Of a stretch of 64,000 nucleotides of DNA, positions 43,266 to 53,100 are shown one piece after another. The notes beneath the pieces are model-generated. The model was not told the DNA's origin and did no database searches. It worked only from the letters and a program-made list of their open reading frames with translations. This stretch comes from Bacteroidetes bacterium HGW-Bacteroidetes-16 (GTDB lineage Bacteria; Bacteroidota; Bacteroidia; Bacteroidales; F082). The DNA lies in NCBI GenBank assembly GCA_002840975.1, contig PHDN01000001.1:1-64000 (forward strand), read 5' to 3'. The position numbers and the translations under genes are program-made. Position 1 is the first letter of the stretch; each line of letters opens with the position of its first letter.

Positions 43266-44295
43266 AAGATGCTGCTTTTAATAGGATTCGGGCATTTTTT
43301 TGAATGTCCACCTCATCGCTTGCCAACCGATGGACCGATCCAGATTTGCGTAAGGAAAGTCCCCCCAGATAATACTTATCGTAGTAGGTTAAAGTCGTTA
43401 TGGCTACCTCATAAAAGTTGTTGTTTTCAAGATATTCAAGGGCTTTTTTCGCCCTGTCGTAACCCAACCGTTTGGTTATTTTCCGGATGGAGAAAGCGAG
43501 TTGCTCTTTGTCAAGTCCAGCATATTCCTGCACAAGGTATTCTGCCCGTTTTTCCTTTTTGATATCCAGAAAATAAACCTCACTTTTTTCTATCTGTTTG
43601 AATAACCCAAGTGGAATAAAAACCGATCCGATATGGTGGCTTTCATCCTCCATCCAAATGGTGGCATTCTGATCCAGATGCCTCATCACTTCAAACAGAT
43701 TGTTTTCAAATTGCTCTCCTGTAGGTTGTTTTCCCATTTCAATACCTCCAAAAGCAGAACCCCGGTGATGTGCAACGCCTTCCAGATCAACCACCTGTAA
43801 TGATTGCTCTTGCAGATATTTCAAAATCATTGTTTTACCACTGCCGGTATAGCCTCCCAGAATGGTGAGTTTGAATGGATATTCGAAAAAATGAAGTACA
43901 TAGTTCCTGAACGACTTGTATCCACCTTCGATGACCCGAATGGAATGAAACCCATTATCAGAAAGATGACGCGCGAAGGATTGGCTACGCATTCCACCAC
44001 GCCAGCAATGTACCACCACTTCACCGGAAGGTGCTACTTTTTCGGATTCTTCAATAAAATACTCCAGTCTGGGGTTCACTATTTTTAACCCAATATTCAT
44101 GGCGATTTCCTTGGATTGACGCACATAGGCTGTTCCCACCTTTGCCCGCTCAGCATCCGAAAATAAAGGGATATTGGTGGCACCCGGAATATGTCCTTTG
44201 GTAAATTCGCCGGGCGCACGAACATCGATGATCGCCAGATGTGAATATTTTTGGTAATATTCAGCAACGGATATGATGTCAGGGTCTTGTTCCAC
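43258..44295 (-). CDS. mnmH: tRNA 2-selenouridine synthase
   Basis: The 345-residue protein starts with GTG at 44295. It has an N-terminal rhodanese domain ([21 protein letters not shown]) with the reactive C97 in [11 protein letters not shown] and a C-terminal P-loop domain (G148-YTGSGKT155). MnmH replaces sulfur with selenium at the wobble 2-thiouridine of certain tRNAs by way of a geranylated intermediate. Overlap with selD strengthens the call. Together they give a selenouridine-only selenium trait in the visible sequence. Confidence 0.94.
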   Translation of the reverse strand: MEQDPDIISVAEYYQKYSHLAIIDVRAPGEFTKGHIPGATNIPLFSDAERAKVGTAYVRQSKEIAMNIGLKIVNPRLEYFIEESEKVAPSGEVVVHCWRGGMRSQSFARHLSDNGFHSIRVIEGGYKSFRNYVLHFFEYPFKLTILGGYTGSGKTMILKYLQEQSLQVVDLEGVAHHRGSAFGGIEMGKQPTGEQFENNLFEVMRHLDQNATIWMEDESHHIGSVFIPLGLFKQIEKSEVYFLDIKKEKRAEYLVQEYAGLDKEQLAFSIRKITKRLGYDRAKKALEYLENNNFYEVAITTLTYYDKYYLGGLSLRKSGSVHRLASDEVDIQKNARILLKAASYE

Positions 44296-44331
44296 TGCAC
44301 TAAAAAATAAGCCTGGTAAAATTCATTCTGC

Positions 44332-46005
44332 TTAACTTAATTTCCTGTACCTCAATCGTTTTGGAGTTACATCACCCAAACGCTTTTTCTTACTTTCCTC
44401 ATATTCAGAATACGATCCTTCGAAGTAAACCACTTTTGAATCTCCTTCAAAGGCTAAAATATGGGTGGCGATGCGGTCGAGAAACCACCTGTCGTGAGAG
44501 ATAACCACGGCACATCCTGCAAAATTTTCAAGTCCTTCTTCAAGTGCCCGTAAGGTGTTTACATCGATGTCGTTGGTGGGTTCGTCCAAAAGCAACACAT
44601 TGGCTTCTTGTTTGAGCGTCATGGCCAGGTGAAGACGGTTGCGCTCACCACCCGAGAGAATGCCTGCCTTTTTGCCTTGATCTGTTCCGCTGAAATTGAA
44701 CCTTGACACGTATGCCCTGGAGTTCATGGTTCGGCTTCCTAACTTAATGAGGTCATGTCCACCAGAAATCACCTCCCAAACGCTTTTTTCAGGATCAATT
44801 TCATGGTGTGCCTGATCGACATACCCAATTTCAACGGTATCGCCTACTTCAAAAGTTCCACTATCAGGTTGTTCAAGTCCCATGATCAACCGGAATAAAG
44901 TGGTTTTACCTGCTCCATTCGGACCAATAACACCTACAATACCTCCAGGTGGTAAACTAAAGTCCAGGTCATCAAAAAGCAACTTGTCATCGTAGCCTTT
45001 ACGCAGGCCTTTCACCTCAATCACCTTGCTACCCAAACGCGGACCATTGGGGATGAAAAGCTCGAGTTGCTCCACTTTCTCATTCTTGTCCTCGGTGAGC
45101 AATTTTTGGTAATTGGATACCCTTGCTTTTGATTTGGCATGTCGTGCCTTGGGAGCCATGCGCACCCATTCCAGTTCACGTTCGAGGGTTTTACGGTGTT
45201 TACTTGCTGTTTTTTCCTCCATTTCCATGCGTTTGGATTTTTGTTCCAGCCAACTGGAATAATTTCCTTTCCATGGAATTCCTTTGCCACGGTCGAGTTC
45301 GAGAATCCATCCGGCCACATTATCCAGAAAATACCGGTCGTGCGTAACAGCGATGACTGTTCCCTTGTATTGTTTTAAATGATTTTCGAGCCACTCCACC
45401 GATTCGGCATCCAAGTGATTGGTGGGTTCATCAAGAAGCAGGATATCCGGTTCCTGTAATAACAGTCGGCACAAAGCCACCCTGCGGCGTTCGCCGCCCG
45501 ACAATACGCCCACCATTTTGTTTTCTTCGGGACACCTGAGTGCGTCCATGGCCCTTTCCAGACGGGTGTCAAGTTCCCATCCGTTGTGTTGTTCAATTAA
45601 TTCGGTTAGCTCTCCCTGCCGTTGTATGATCTTGTCCATTTCTTCGTCCGACATCGGTTCCGAAAACTTAAGATTGATGGCTTCGTACTCTTTGAGTAGA
45701 TTCACCACCTCCTGTACACCTTCTTCAACCACTTGCCGAACTGTTTTTTGGTTGTCCAACAGGGGCTCCTGCTCCAGCATTCCTATGGAAAAGCCCTTTA
45801 AAAATACAACCTCACCATTGAATGATTTGTCAACACCGGCAATAATGCGCAGTAAGGTTGATTTCCCGGAACCGTTCAAACCGATGATTCCGATTTTTGC
45901 TCCATAGAAAAAGGAGAGGTAAATATCTTTGAGGATTTCTTTGTTTGGAGGTACTATTTTACCTACCCCCACCATCGAAAAAATGATTTTTTTATCGTCT
46001 GCCAT
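44332..46005 (-). CDS. ettA: Energy-dependent translational throttle protein EttA (ABC-F)
   Basis: The 557-residue ABC-F ATPase has two nucleotide-binding domains: GLNGSGKST with LSGGERRRVAL and LLLDEPTNHLD in the first, then GPNGAGKTT with LSGGERNRLHLA and LLLDEPTNDID in the second. Between them is the linker helix pair, and the EttA-type C-terminus is short. EttA binds the ribosomal E site and slows early elongation when energy is low. A -7 element 22 bases upstream (46028-46035) suggests its own promoter; mnmH follows after 36 bases. Confidence 0.94.
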   Translation of the reverse strand: MADDKKIIFSMVGVGKIVPPNKEILKDIYLSFFYGAKIGIIGLNGSGKSTLLRIIAGVDKSFNGEVVFLKGFSIGMLEQEPLLDNQKTVRQVVEEGVQEVVNLLKEYEAINLKFSEPMSDEEMDKIIQRQGELTELIEQHNGWELDTRLERAMDALRCPEENKMVGVLSGGERRRVALCRLLLQEPDILLLDEPTNHLDAESVEWLENHLKQYKGTVIAVTHDRYFLDNVAGWILELDRGKGIPWKGNYSSWLEQKSKRMEMEEKTASKHRKTLERELEWVRMAPKARHAKSKARVSNYQKLLTEDKNEKVEQLELFIPNGPRLGSKVIEVKGLRKGYDDKLLFDDLDFSLPPGGIVGVIGPNGAGKTTLFRLIMGLEQPDSGTFEVGDTVEIGYVDQAHHEIDPEKSVWEVISGGHDLIKLGSRTMNSRAYVSRFNFSGTDQGKKAGILSGGERNRLHLAMTLKQEANVLLLDEPTNDIDVNTLRALEEGLENFAGCAVVISHDRWFLDRIATHILAFEGDSKVVYFEGSYSEYEESKKKRLGDVTPKRLRYRKLS

Positions 46006-46027
46006 TGTCGTATGATTTTTGAAAGTG

Positions 46028-46035
46028 CAAAGATA
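46028..46035 (-). promoter_or_regulatory. -7 promoter element of ettA
   Basis: On the minus strand TATCTTTG matches TAnnTTTG and ends 22 bases before the ettA start codon. No clear -33 was seen. Confidence 0.5.
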
Positions 46036-46241
46036 ACTGAATTTGAAGCCTGTTTACAGCGGAACTGAATCCACCTCAAGAGATTTTTATCCGGGTTGAT
46101 ATCGCCGATAGGCAGGAAAACCTACCTTTGTTGAGCAGTAATGAAGTCATTTTAACAATTGATGGTACTGGTGTTTGTTTCGATAACATGTTAACCGGCT
46201 TAAATGGCGTCAACTTATCATATTAATATTTGGATATAACT

Positions 46242-46463
46242 ATGGAAAATATTCAGAAGGATGGCCGGATCAGGGCTCACATTCAGGTGGGGATGAAAGT
46301 GGAAATTGTTCAGAAACACCACCAACGTTCAGGCGAGTTAACCGAAGGATATGTCAAAAGAATACTCACCAAATCGGCCAACCATACCCGTGGAATAAAA
46401 GTGATGCTGGAAACAGGGGAGGTGGGGAGAGTCAACAATGCGATGACTGACGGGGTTAATTAG
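46242..46463 (+). CDS. YwbE family protein
   Basis: Begun at ATG 46242 (a TTG four codons upstream is ignored), the 73-residue protein matches the short YwbE/DUF2196 family: IRAHIQVGMKVEIVQKHHQRSGELTEGYVKRIL, then HTRGIKVMLETGEVGRV. These are small basic beta-barrel-like proteins of unknown role, possibly nucleic-acid binding. Its stop codon overlaps the stop of the convergent O-antigen-ligase-like gene. Confidence 0.87.
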   Translation: MENIQKDGRIRAHIQVGMKVEIVQKHHQRSGELTEGYVKRILTKSANHTRGIKVMLETGEVGRVNNAMTDGVN

Positions 46464-48358
46464 TGATTAACTCTTTCAGTCATTACCTTCATAAATTCTT
46501 TATAATCAGCCCTTGGATTCATTGTATTACAATTCAATAATGAAACATACGCATTCGCGTATTCTTTGTTTCTATAATACACATTGACTTTGTTGTAAAG
46601 ACTTGGCTCATATTTAGGATAAATACTTAAACATTTATCAAGATAGCCAATGGCTTTTTTTGTGTCGTGCATTTCAGCAGATACAATCGCCAGGTCGTTC
46701 AATATCGATACATGGTTGGGAGAATAATCCAGAGCAGTTGTCAGGTCGGCCATGGCCCGGTTATAATTTTTTAATTGTAATTCAGCTTCGCCGCTATGCA
46801 AATGAATAGGAGAGGAGAAGGCATCGATTGGTGTTAATTTTGTAAAGGCTTTGTCAGCCAATTCGATTATTTTTTTCCAGTTTTGGGCATTTCTGTAGCC
46901 AAATAATTGATGGACATTAAATTCCATTTTCAACAAAACACCTGCGAAATAGATAGAAGCCGCAATAAAAACAATTGCCGGTACATGAATTCTAACATAC
47001 CGGCTATTAAAATTCTTAAAGGATTTAGCAGGATAGTGACGATAATAAATGCTAATAACAGAGGCCATCATCATCATCAGATAGACCTGATGATTAATTC
47101 TTTCCAATGGAAAATCAAAAAAGGCAAATGCCATATAGCCCATTATTCCAGAAATAATGAGTGCCGTATAAATTAATGTGTCTTGATCGGTTTCTTTGGT
47201 CAGTACTTTGACACCATATAAAACCGTTATGATAAAAATAAGTATATATAAAGCCAATCCGGGGATTCCTTTTTCGGCGAGCACCCATAAATAATCGTTG
47301 TGTGGTCTGCGCCAATTTTGATAAGTCAAATCGTAATTATAAGGGAAATAGGGGGGGATTTCTATTTTCCAGTTTCCCGCCCCGACGCCTAACAACAGAT
47401 GGTCCTGAGACAAATGCAAGGTGGATTCCCAAATTTGCAAACGGCCCTGGTTATCATGCGAGTCTGTATTAAAAATTGAAACCGCTTTGTATTTAAGCGT
47501 CTGTAAAGCACCTGTTTTTTGTATAATAAAAAACCCAACTGAAAAAATAATCAGGAAACCCGCTGTGAAAAGGACAACCTGTTTTTTCGATCCGCTGTTA
47601 AAAACAAAACCCTTTCTCAATGCGAAAAATCCCCAAATCACTAACAATACAATAACAAAAATAATGCTGGCTATCCAAACAGAACGTGTTTGGAGCAGCA
47701 AGATATTGATGATCAGGAGAGTCAAAGAAGAAATAGAAAGTACCTTCCACCATTTTTTAAGATAAACAATCCCAAAAATAACAAATGGCAGCATCAGGAA
47801 CAATGACATGGCAAACAGATTTTTATGACCCATCAAACCTTTTATCTCATAAAGTGCCATAAATAAATTAAAATCTACATTCCCAGGTATACTTTCAAAG
47901 TATTGGTATAAGCCAATTGAGGTGGCAATTATTGAACTTACTACAACACATTTAACTAAAAGCGAAATCCAATTTTTATAGTTTATGAATGTTTGGGTAG
48001 CCAATATTAAGAGAGTTAATGAAAGCAAGGATCTCGCAATGTCAAATAAACCTTCAGCAGGAGTGATGGCCTGAGTAAGAGAGATGACGGACCATACAAG
48101 ATACAAACCGAAAACAGGAAACACATGAAGTCGGACGAAGCTTAACTCAGGCCTGTTTTTAATGGACGTGAAAAGGTTTACCAATAAGAGGATTAAAGTA
48201 ATAATCCCCAATCCAAACAAACGCGGTGCTAAACCAGGGTCTAAAACTTTTGTGGTGTATACAAATGGAAGAACTATTATCGTAGAAATGATTAGAAAGT
48301 ACAGATCGAATGGCGTTCTGACCTTTTGCGATTTCTGTTTCAGTTTTTTTTTGTCCAT
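46460..48358 (-). CDS. O-antigen ligase/polymerase-like membrane protein with TPR tail (second copy)
   Basis: The 632-residue protein has the same build as the one at 27762-29777: about a dozen transmembrane helices, a periplasmic loop with NQGRLQIWESTLHL, GVGAGNWKIEIPPYF and RRPHNDYLWVLAEKG, then TPR units (AELQLKNYNRAMADLTTALDY, DLAIVSAEMHDTKKAIGYL). It should polymerise or ligate a lipid-linked glycan. It stands at the edge of, and divergent to, a large polysaccharide cluster, so it is the better candidate for that glycan. Its 3' end overlaps the YwbE stop by 4 bases. Confidence 0.85.
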   Translation of the reverse strand: MDKKKLKQKSQKVRTPFDLYFLIISTIIVLPFVYTTKVLDPGLAPRLFGLGIITLILLLVNLFTSIKNRPELSFVRLHVFPVFGLYLVWSVISLTQAITPAEGLFDIARSLLSLTLLILATQTFINYKNWISLLVKCVVVSSIIATSIGLYQYFESIPGNVDFNLFMALYEIKGLMGHKNLFAMSLFLMLPFVIFGIVYLKKWWKVLSISSLTLLIINILLLQTRSVWIASIIFVIVLLVIWGFFALRKGFVFNSGSKKQVVLFTAGFLIIFSVGFFIIQKTGALQTLKYKAVSIFNTDSHDNQGRLQIWESTLHLSQDHLLLGVGAGNWKIEIPPYFPYNYDLTYQNWRRPHNDYLWVLAEKGIPGLALYILIFIITVLYGVKVLTKETDQDTLIYTALIISGIMGYMAFAFFDFPLERINHQVYLMMMMASVISIYYRHYPAKSFKNFNSRYVRIHVPAIVFIAASIYFAGVLLKMEFNVHQLFGYRNAQNWKKIIELADKAFTKLTPIDAFSSPIHLHSGEAELQLKNYNRAMADLTTALDYSPNHVSILNDLAIVSAEMHDTKKAIGYLDKCLSIYPKYEPSLYNKVNVYYRNKEYANAYVSLLNCNTMNPRADYKEFMKVMTERVNH

Positions 48359-48686
48359 GTAAATGTTTCTTCCAAATGAGATAACTGAGCATGATACAAA
48401 TATATTATATTTTAATCATGCCTGGAAAATGCCAGATTAATAAGTCATGTTGATTTTGTGTTTCGCTCAAATAAATTTTTATTTTTACTTTCAATAAATA
48501 ACTTGAATTGGAATGTTCGAAAATGGGACTGAGGTGGCGAAGCTACGTCAACTTGTTTTATCATAAATTAGATGAATACAACAAGGAATATACGAGTAGG
48601 GCACTTATTATTAAAAATGATCAAATAAATTGGATTGGCGATAAATCCTCCCGGTGCATTACTAATATTAACTCTACAAAATACAG
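48359..48686. other. Divergent gap before the polysaccharide cluster
   Basis: About 330 bases separate the O-antigen-ligase-like gene (minus) and the methyltransferase gene (plus). AT-rich patches (TTTTTATTTTTACTTTC near 48477) could hold promoters, but no TAnnTTTG with good spacing was found. A 60-codon frame at 48508-48690 lacks protein features and was rejected. Confidence 0.4.
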
Positions 48687-50168
48687 ATGATCAATCCATT
48701 AGAAACATACTTTTATTCAAACAGGAAAAACATTGTCCATAAGTGGGCTCATTATTTAGAAATATATCATCAACATTTTAAGCGGTTTGTTGGTACCGAG
48801 TGTGTTGTTGTTGAGATCGGTGTGTCTCAGGGTGGAAGTTTGCAAATGTGGAAAAACTATTTTGGTGAAAAGGCCGTCATATATGGTCTGGATATCAATC
48901 CGTACTGCAAAGAATTTGAAGAAGAAAATATTCATATTATCATCGGTTCACAGTCAGACAGGAAATTTCTTCAGGATTTGAAATCAAAAATCCCCAGGAT
49001 TGATATACTTATTGATGATGGCGGACACACCATGGAACAGCAGATAACCAGTTTTGAAGTGCTGTTCGACCATGTTAAAGACGATGGTATATATCTGTGT
49101 GAAGATCTACATACATCTTATTGGGAAGAATTTGGCGGCGGGTTAAATAAACCGACTACTTTTATTGAGTTCAGTAAAAGGTTAATCGATCAACTGAACG
49201 CATGGCATATCAGGAATGATGAATTGCCTGTGTCTGATTTTACAAGGAGCTCCAATTCATTGCATTTTTACGATAGTGTACTTGTTATCGAAAAGAAAAA
49301 AAGACTTCCTCCCTGGAACGAAAAAAGGGGTGAAGAAAATCATGTGATGTTATCCAAAAACAAACCCACGTTTGATTTCTTTAAACTTAAACTACGCCTT
49401 TTAGGAGTTGACTTCGATAATGGTATTGATAATGGTTACGCGGCAAATGATCCGATTTTGCTCGAAGCCTTACTTAATGAGCGTTATGAGGGAAAAAGTT
49501 GGCCGAAAACCGGTGAAACAATGATCGGTTATAAACGCCTTTCTAATATCGAATTCTGTCTCACAAATATTATCAGGAAAAATATACCAGGCGATTGTAT
49601 CGAAACAGGAGTGTGGCGTGGTGGAGCCTGTATATTTATGCGGGCTGTTTTAAAATCGTATGGAAATTCCGAAAAAACTGTTTGGGTTGCCGATTCTTTC
49701 CAAGGTCTCCCAAAACCAAACCCGGATTTATACCCCGACGATTTTGGAGATGAATTACATACATTTACAGAACTATCCATTACACAAGACGAAGTAATAA
49801 GCAATTTCAGAAAATACGATTTATGGGATCACCAGGTTAAAATTCTTAAAGGCTGGTTTAAAGACACCATCTCATCAGCCCCAATTGAAAAACTTTCTCT
49901 TTTAAGGCTGGATGGCGACATGTATGAATCAACAATTGATGTGCTGTATTATCTTTACCCCAAACTTTCAATAGGAGGTTATTGTATTGTAGACGATTGG
50001 GGGGCGGTGAAAGCCTGTAAAAAAGCGGTGGAAGATTATCGAAGGGTATTCAATATTCAGGAGGAGATTCAGGTAATTGACTGGACAGGGATTTTTTGGA
50101 AAAAAGAAACTGAACATCCAATAATACCTCGTCATCAGTTTAATGAGTTGAATACAAGTAAAACATAA
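48687..50168 (+). CDS. Fused double methyltransferase (N-terminal MT plus TylF-like domain)
   Basis: The 493-residue protein joins two SAM-dependent methyltransferase domains. The N-terminal one (about 35-190) has VVEIGVSQGGSLQMW, GLDINPYC and IDILIDDGGHTMEQQ, like cephalosporin-hydroxylase-type proteins. The C-terminal one (about 279-480) has CIETGVWRGGACIFMRA, VWVADSFQGLPKP, and LLRLDGDMYESTIDVLYYLYP, the TylF/MycF macrocin O-methyltransferase pattern. It is predicted to O-methylate two sugar positions, or one sugar twice. It heads the plus-strand polysaccharide cluster, 7 bases before the giant glycosyltransferase. Confidence 0.85.
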   Translation: MINPLETYFYSNRKNIVHKWAHYLEIYHQHFKRFVGTECVVVEIGVSQGGSLQMWKNYFGEKAVIYGLDINPYCKEFEEENIHIIIGSQSDRKFLQDLKSKIPRIDILIDDGGHTMEQQITSFEVLFDHVKDDGIYLCEDLHTSYWEEFGGGLNKPTTFIEFSKRLIDQLNAWHIRNDELPVSDFTRSSNSLHFYDSVLVIEKKKRLPPWNEKRGEENHVMLSKNKPTFDFFKLKLRLLGVDFDNGIDNGYAANDPILLEALLNERYEGKSWPKTGETMIGYKRLSNIEFCLTNIIRKNIPGDCIETGVWRGGACIFMRAVLKSYGNSEKTVWVADSFQGLPKPNPDLYPDDFGDELHTFTELSITQDEVISNFRKYDLWDHQVKILKGWFKDTISSAPIEKLSLLRLDGDMYESTIDVLYYLYPKLSIGGYCIVDDWGAVKACKKAVEDYRRVFNIQEEIQVIDWTGIFWKKETEHPIIPRHQFNELNTSKT

Positions 50169-50175
50169 TTTCAGT

Positions 50176-53100
50176 ATGAAGAAAATAAGCAACATCATTT
50201 TTACAACCCCTTTATTTAATGAAAAACATTCCGCCTGGGTTGAACATATTCCATTTGCCTTCTTTATTGTTGATATTTTAAGGCCGAAGGTGTTTCTTGA
50301 ATTGGGAACACATTTTGGGAATTCCTATTTTGCCTTTTGTCAGGCAATCGGTGAATTGAAACTTAAAACGAAAGCTTATGCTGTGGATAGCTGGACAGGT
50401 GATGAACAGGCAGGTTTTTATGGATCTGAGGTTTTTGAATATGTTACCCGGATTAACAACCAGCATTTCTCCCACTTCTCCAATTTACTTAAAATGTCGT
50501 TTGAGGATGCTGCAGGTTGTTTTAGTAATGGAACCATTGATTTGTTGCACATTGACGGGAGACATGGTTATCAGCATGTTAAAGACGATTTTGAAACCTG
50601 GTTGCCAAAAATGAGCAAAAATGGGGTCATGATATTTCATGATACCAATGTTAGAGAACCAGGTTTTGGTGTATGGAAACTGATGGAAGAAATCAGAAAT
50701 CAATACCTTTCGATGGAATTTGATCATGGGCATGGCTTGGGAATCATCTGTACAGGAAGTGAAGTCAATTCTGATTTCCTCGATTTTGTTGCAGAATCAA
50801 AACACAATCTATTTGTTAAACAGTTGTTTGCAAATCTGGGTCATCGGATATGGCTCGATCAGCAAAACAATAATAAACAAAATGAATTGGATCAGCTTAA
50901 GGATTTGTTGAAATCAAAAAGTGCTGAACTCATCAATCAAAAAACGCTTTTGTTTGAAAAAGAGATTGAAATTTCCCGCAATGAAAGAAACCTATCGCAC
51001 AAGGATGATGCAATAATCCTCTTGAAATCAGAAATTACCACCCTAACTAAAACCATCGAAGATGAAGTATTGACCAGAGACATGGAAAACAAGATCCATA
51101 AGTCAGAGATAAACTTGATGGCAAAGACTTTGGCAGAAAAAGAGGAAATGATTTCTATGTATATTGTACAAAATGCGCAGGTTAATAAGGAATTAATTGA
51201 ACTCAACAATCGTTTAAAAACACATGTCGAGGTTTTAAATCAAATATACAGATCTTACTCGTGGCGTATTACCAAGCCATTCCGGCAGCAAAAGTTAGGA
51301 AGGTTAATAAGATATATTCAGCAAATCAGAACGATTATTAAAATAAAATTAAGCGGCTTATTTGATCGTGCTTATTATTTACAACACAATTCTGATGTAA
51401 AAAAGTACGATGGCAGTCCACTAAAACATTACCTTAATCATGGCGGGTTTGAAGGACGAAACCCGGGACCTCATTTTAATAGCCGATTCTATTTGAATCA
51501 TTATCCGGATGTTGTCGCATCGGGGATGAATCCATTGTTACATTTCATTCTCTTTGGCAAAAAAGAAAACAGGTTGATTCATTCTCAGGCAACCTCACCA
51601 AAACATCATTCATTTAAGGGAAAGGTATTTTTTAATAACCATATTAAACGACAGGTTTCTAAATTTAAGAAATTGGTTTTATATACCAAGGATATGCATT
51701 TGGTGAAGAAAAGCGGTTTGTTTGATACGGATTATTATCTGCGAACAAATGCGGACGTAAGAAATGCACGCGTCAATCCGGTAAAACATTACTACTTTCA
51801 TGGTTGGATGGAAGGCCGGAATCCAAGCAATGAATTCAATACCCGGTTTTACCTGTCAAGCAATGAGGATGTAAAAAAATCACAAATCAACCCACTGGTT
51901 CACTATATTAAGTATGGCAAACTTGAGGGACGTTTGATTCAGCCATTTATCTTTAATGAACAAGAATGCGTCAACAAAGCAGATATCAGCGACATTGACC
52001 TGATTGAAGAAATTGATTATGTAAAGGTAGCCGTCGTGTTTCATTTGTTTCATGTTGATCTAATTGATGAATTTATTGACTACTTTGGCCACATTCCGGT
52101 AAAGTATGATTTGTTTATCAGTACCACTTCACAGAACCAGGAAGTCATACAAGCCCTTTTTGAGAAAAAATTGCCGGATGTCAAAACAACGATCATGGTG
52201 TTTGAGAACAAGGGCAAAGATATTGGCTCTTTTATTGCAATACTCAAGACCCATTTAATGAAGTATGATCTTGTTTGTAAAGTACATACAAAAAAAAGCG
52301 AACATAATCATCACTTGCAGGATTGGCGAAAATATCTGCTTGACCATTTGTTAGGGAACTCACTCATTGTTAAAAGGATTATTTCCGCTTTTATCCAAAA
52401 CAAGAAATTAGGCATTGTTTGGCCGGTTGCTCATCCATATCTTGTACACCTGGGCTTAGAAAATGTATGGGGCCCTTCTTTGAGTTCCCAAAAGAATTAT
52501 AGCATCGCAAAAAGCTTTTTTCCAGAATTACAACTTGACGAGAATAATGGTTCCCTCATGTTCCCAAATGGTTCCATGTTTTGGTTCAGGCCCGAAACCC
52601 TTGGATTATTGGTTCAGAAAGAAATTGATTTCACTCATTTTGAAGAGGAAAATCAGCAAATTGATGGTACACTGGCCCATGCCATCGAGAGGCTCTTTGG
52701 AATTATTGCGCACAAGGCAGGATTTGAGATTAAGACGGTTTTTTTTCCACAGAAGATTCTAGCATCAGGTAAAAAGCCACACGATTTAACTTTCAACCAA
52801 AAAAAAATCTTATTTGTAGCACATGACCTGAGCACCGCCGGAGCGGAAATTTTATTATTGAACCTCCTCACCTGGTTGAATAGTCATACTTCATTTAATC
52901 TATATGTGATAGCTTTAAAGCTTGGTATTGACGGGGGCAAATTACTTCCTGCCTACAAAAAGGTCTCCAAGGTGTACCTGTGGGATGAATTTTATTCTAA
53001 ACATACCGAAGAGGAGGCTATACAGAAGATTTATTCTGAAACAGGTATGATTGACCTGATCTATGGCAACACCATCGTCTCAGCCAGTCTTTATCCCTTA

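Noticed and set aside
48508-48690. 60-codon open frame before the double methyltransferase
   Set aside because: It overlaps the real start at 48687, has no recognisable domain, and looks like leader sequence.
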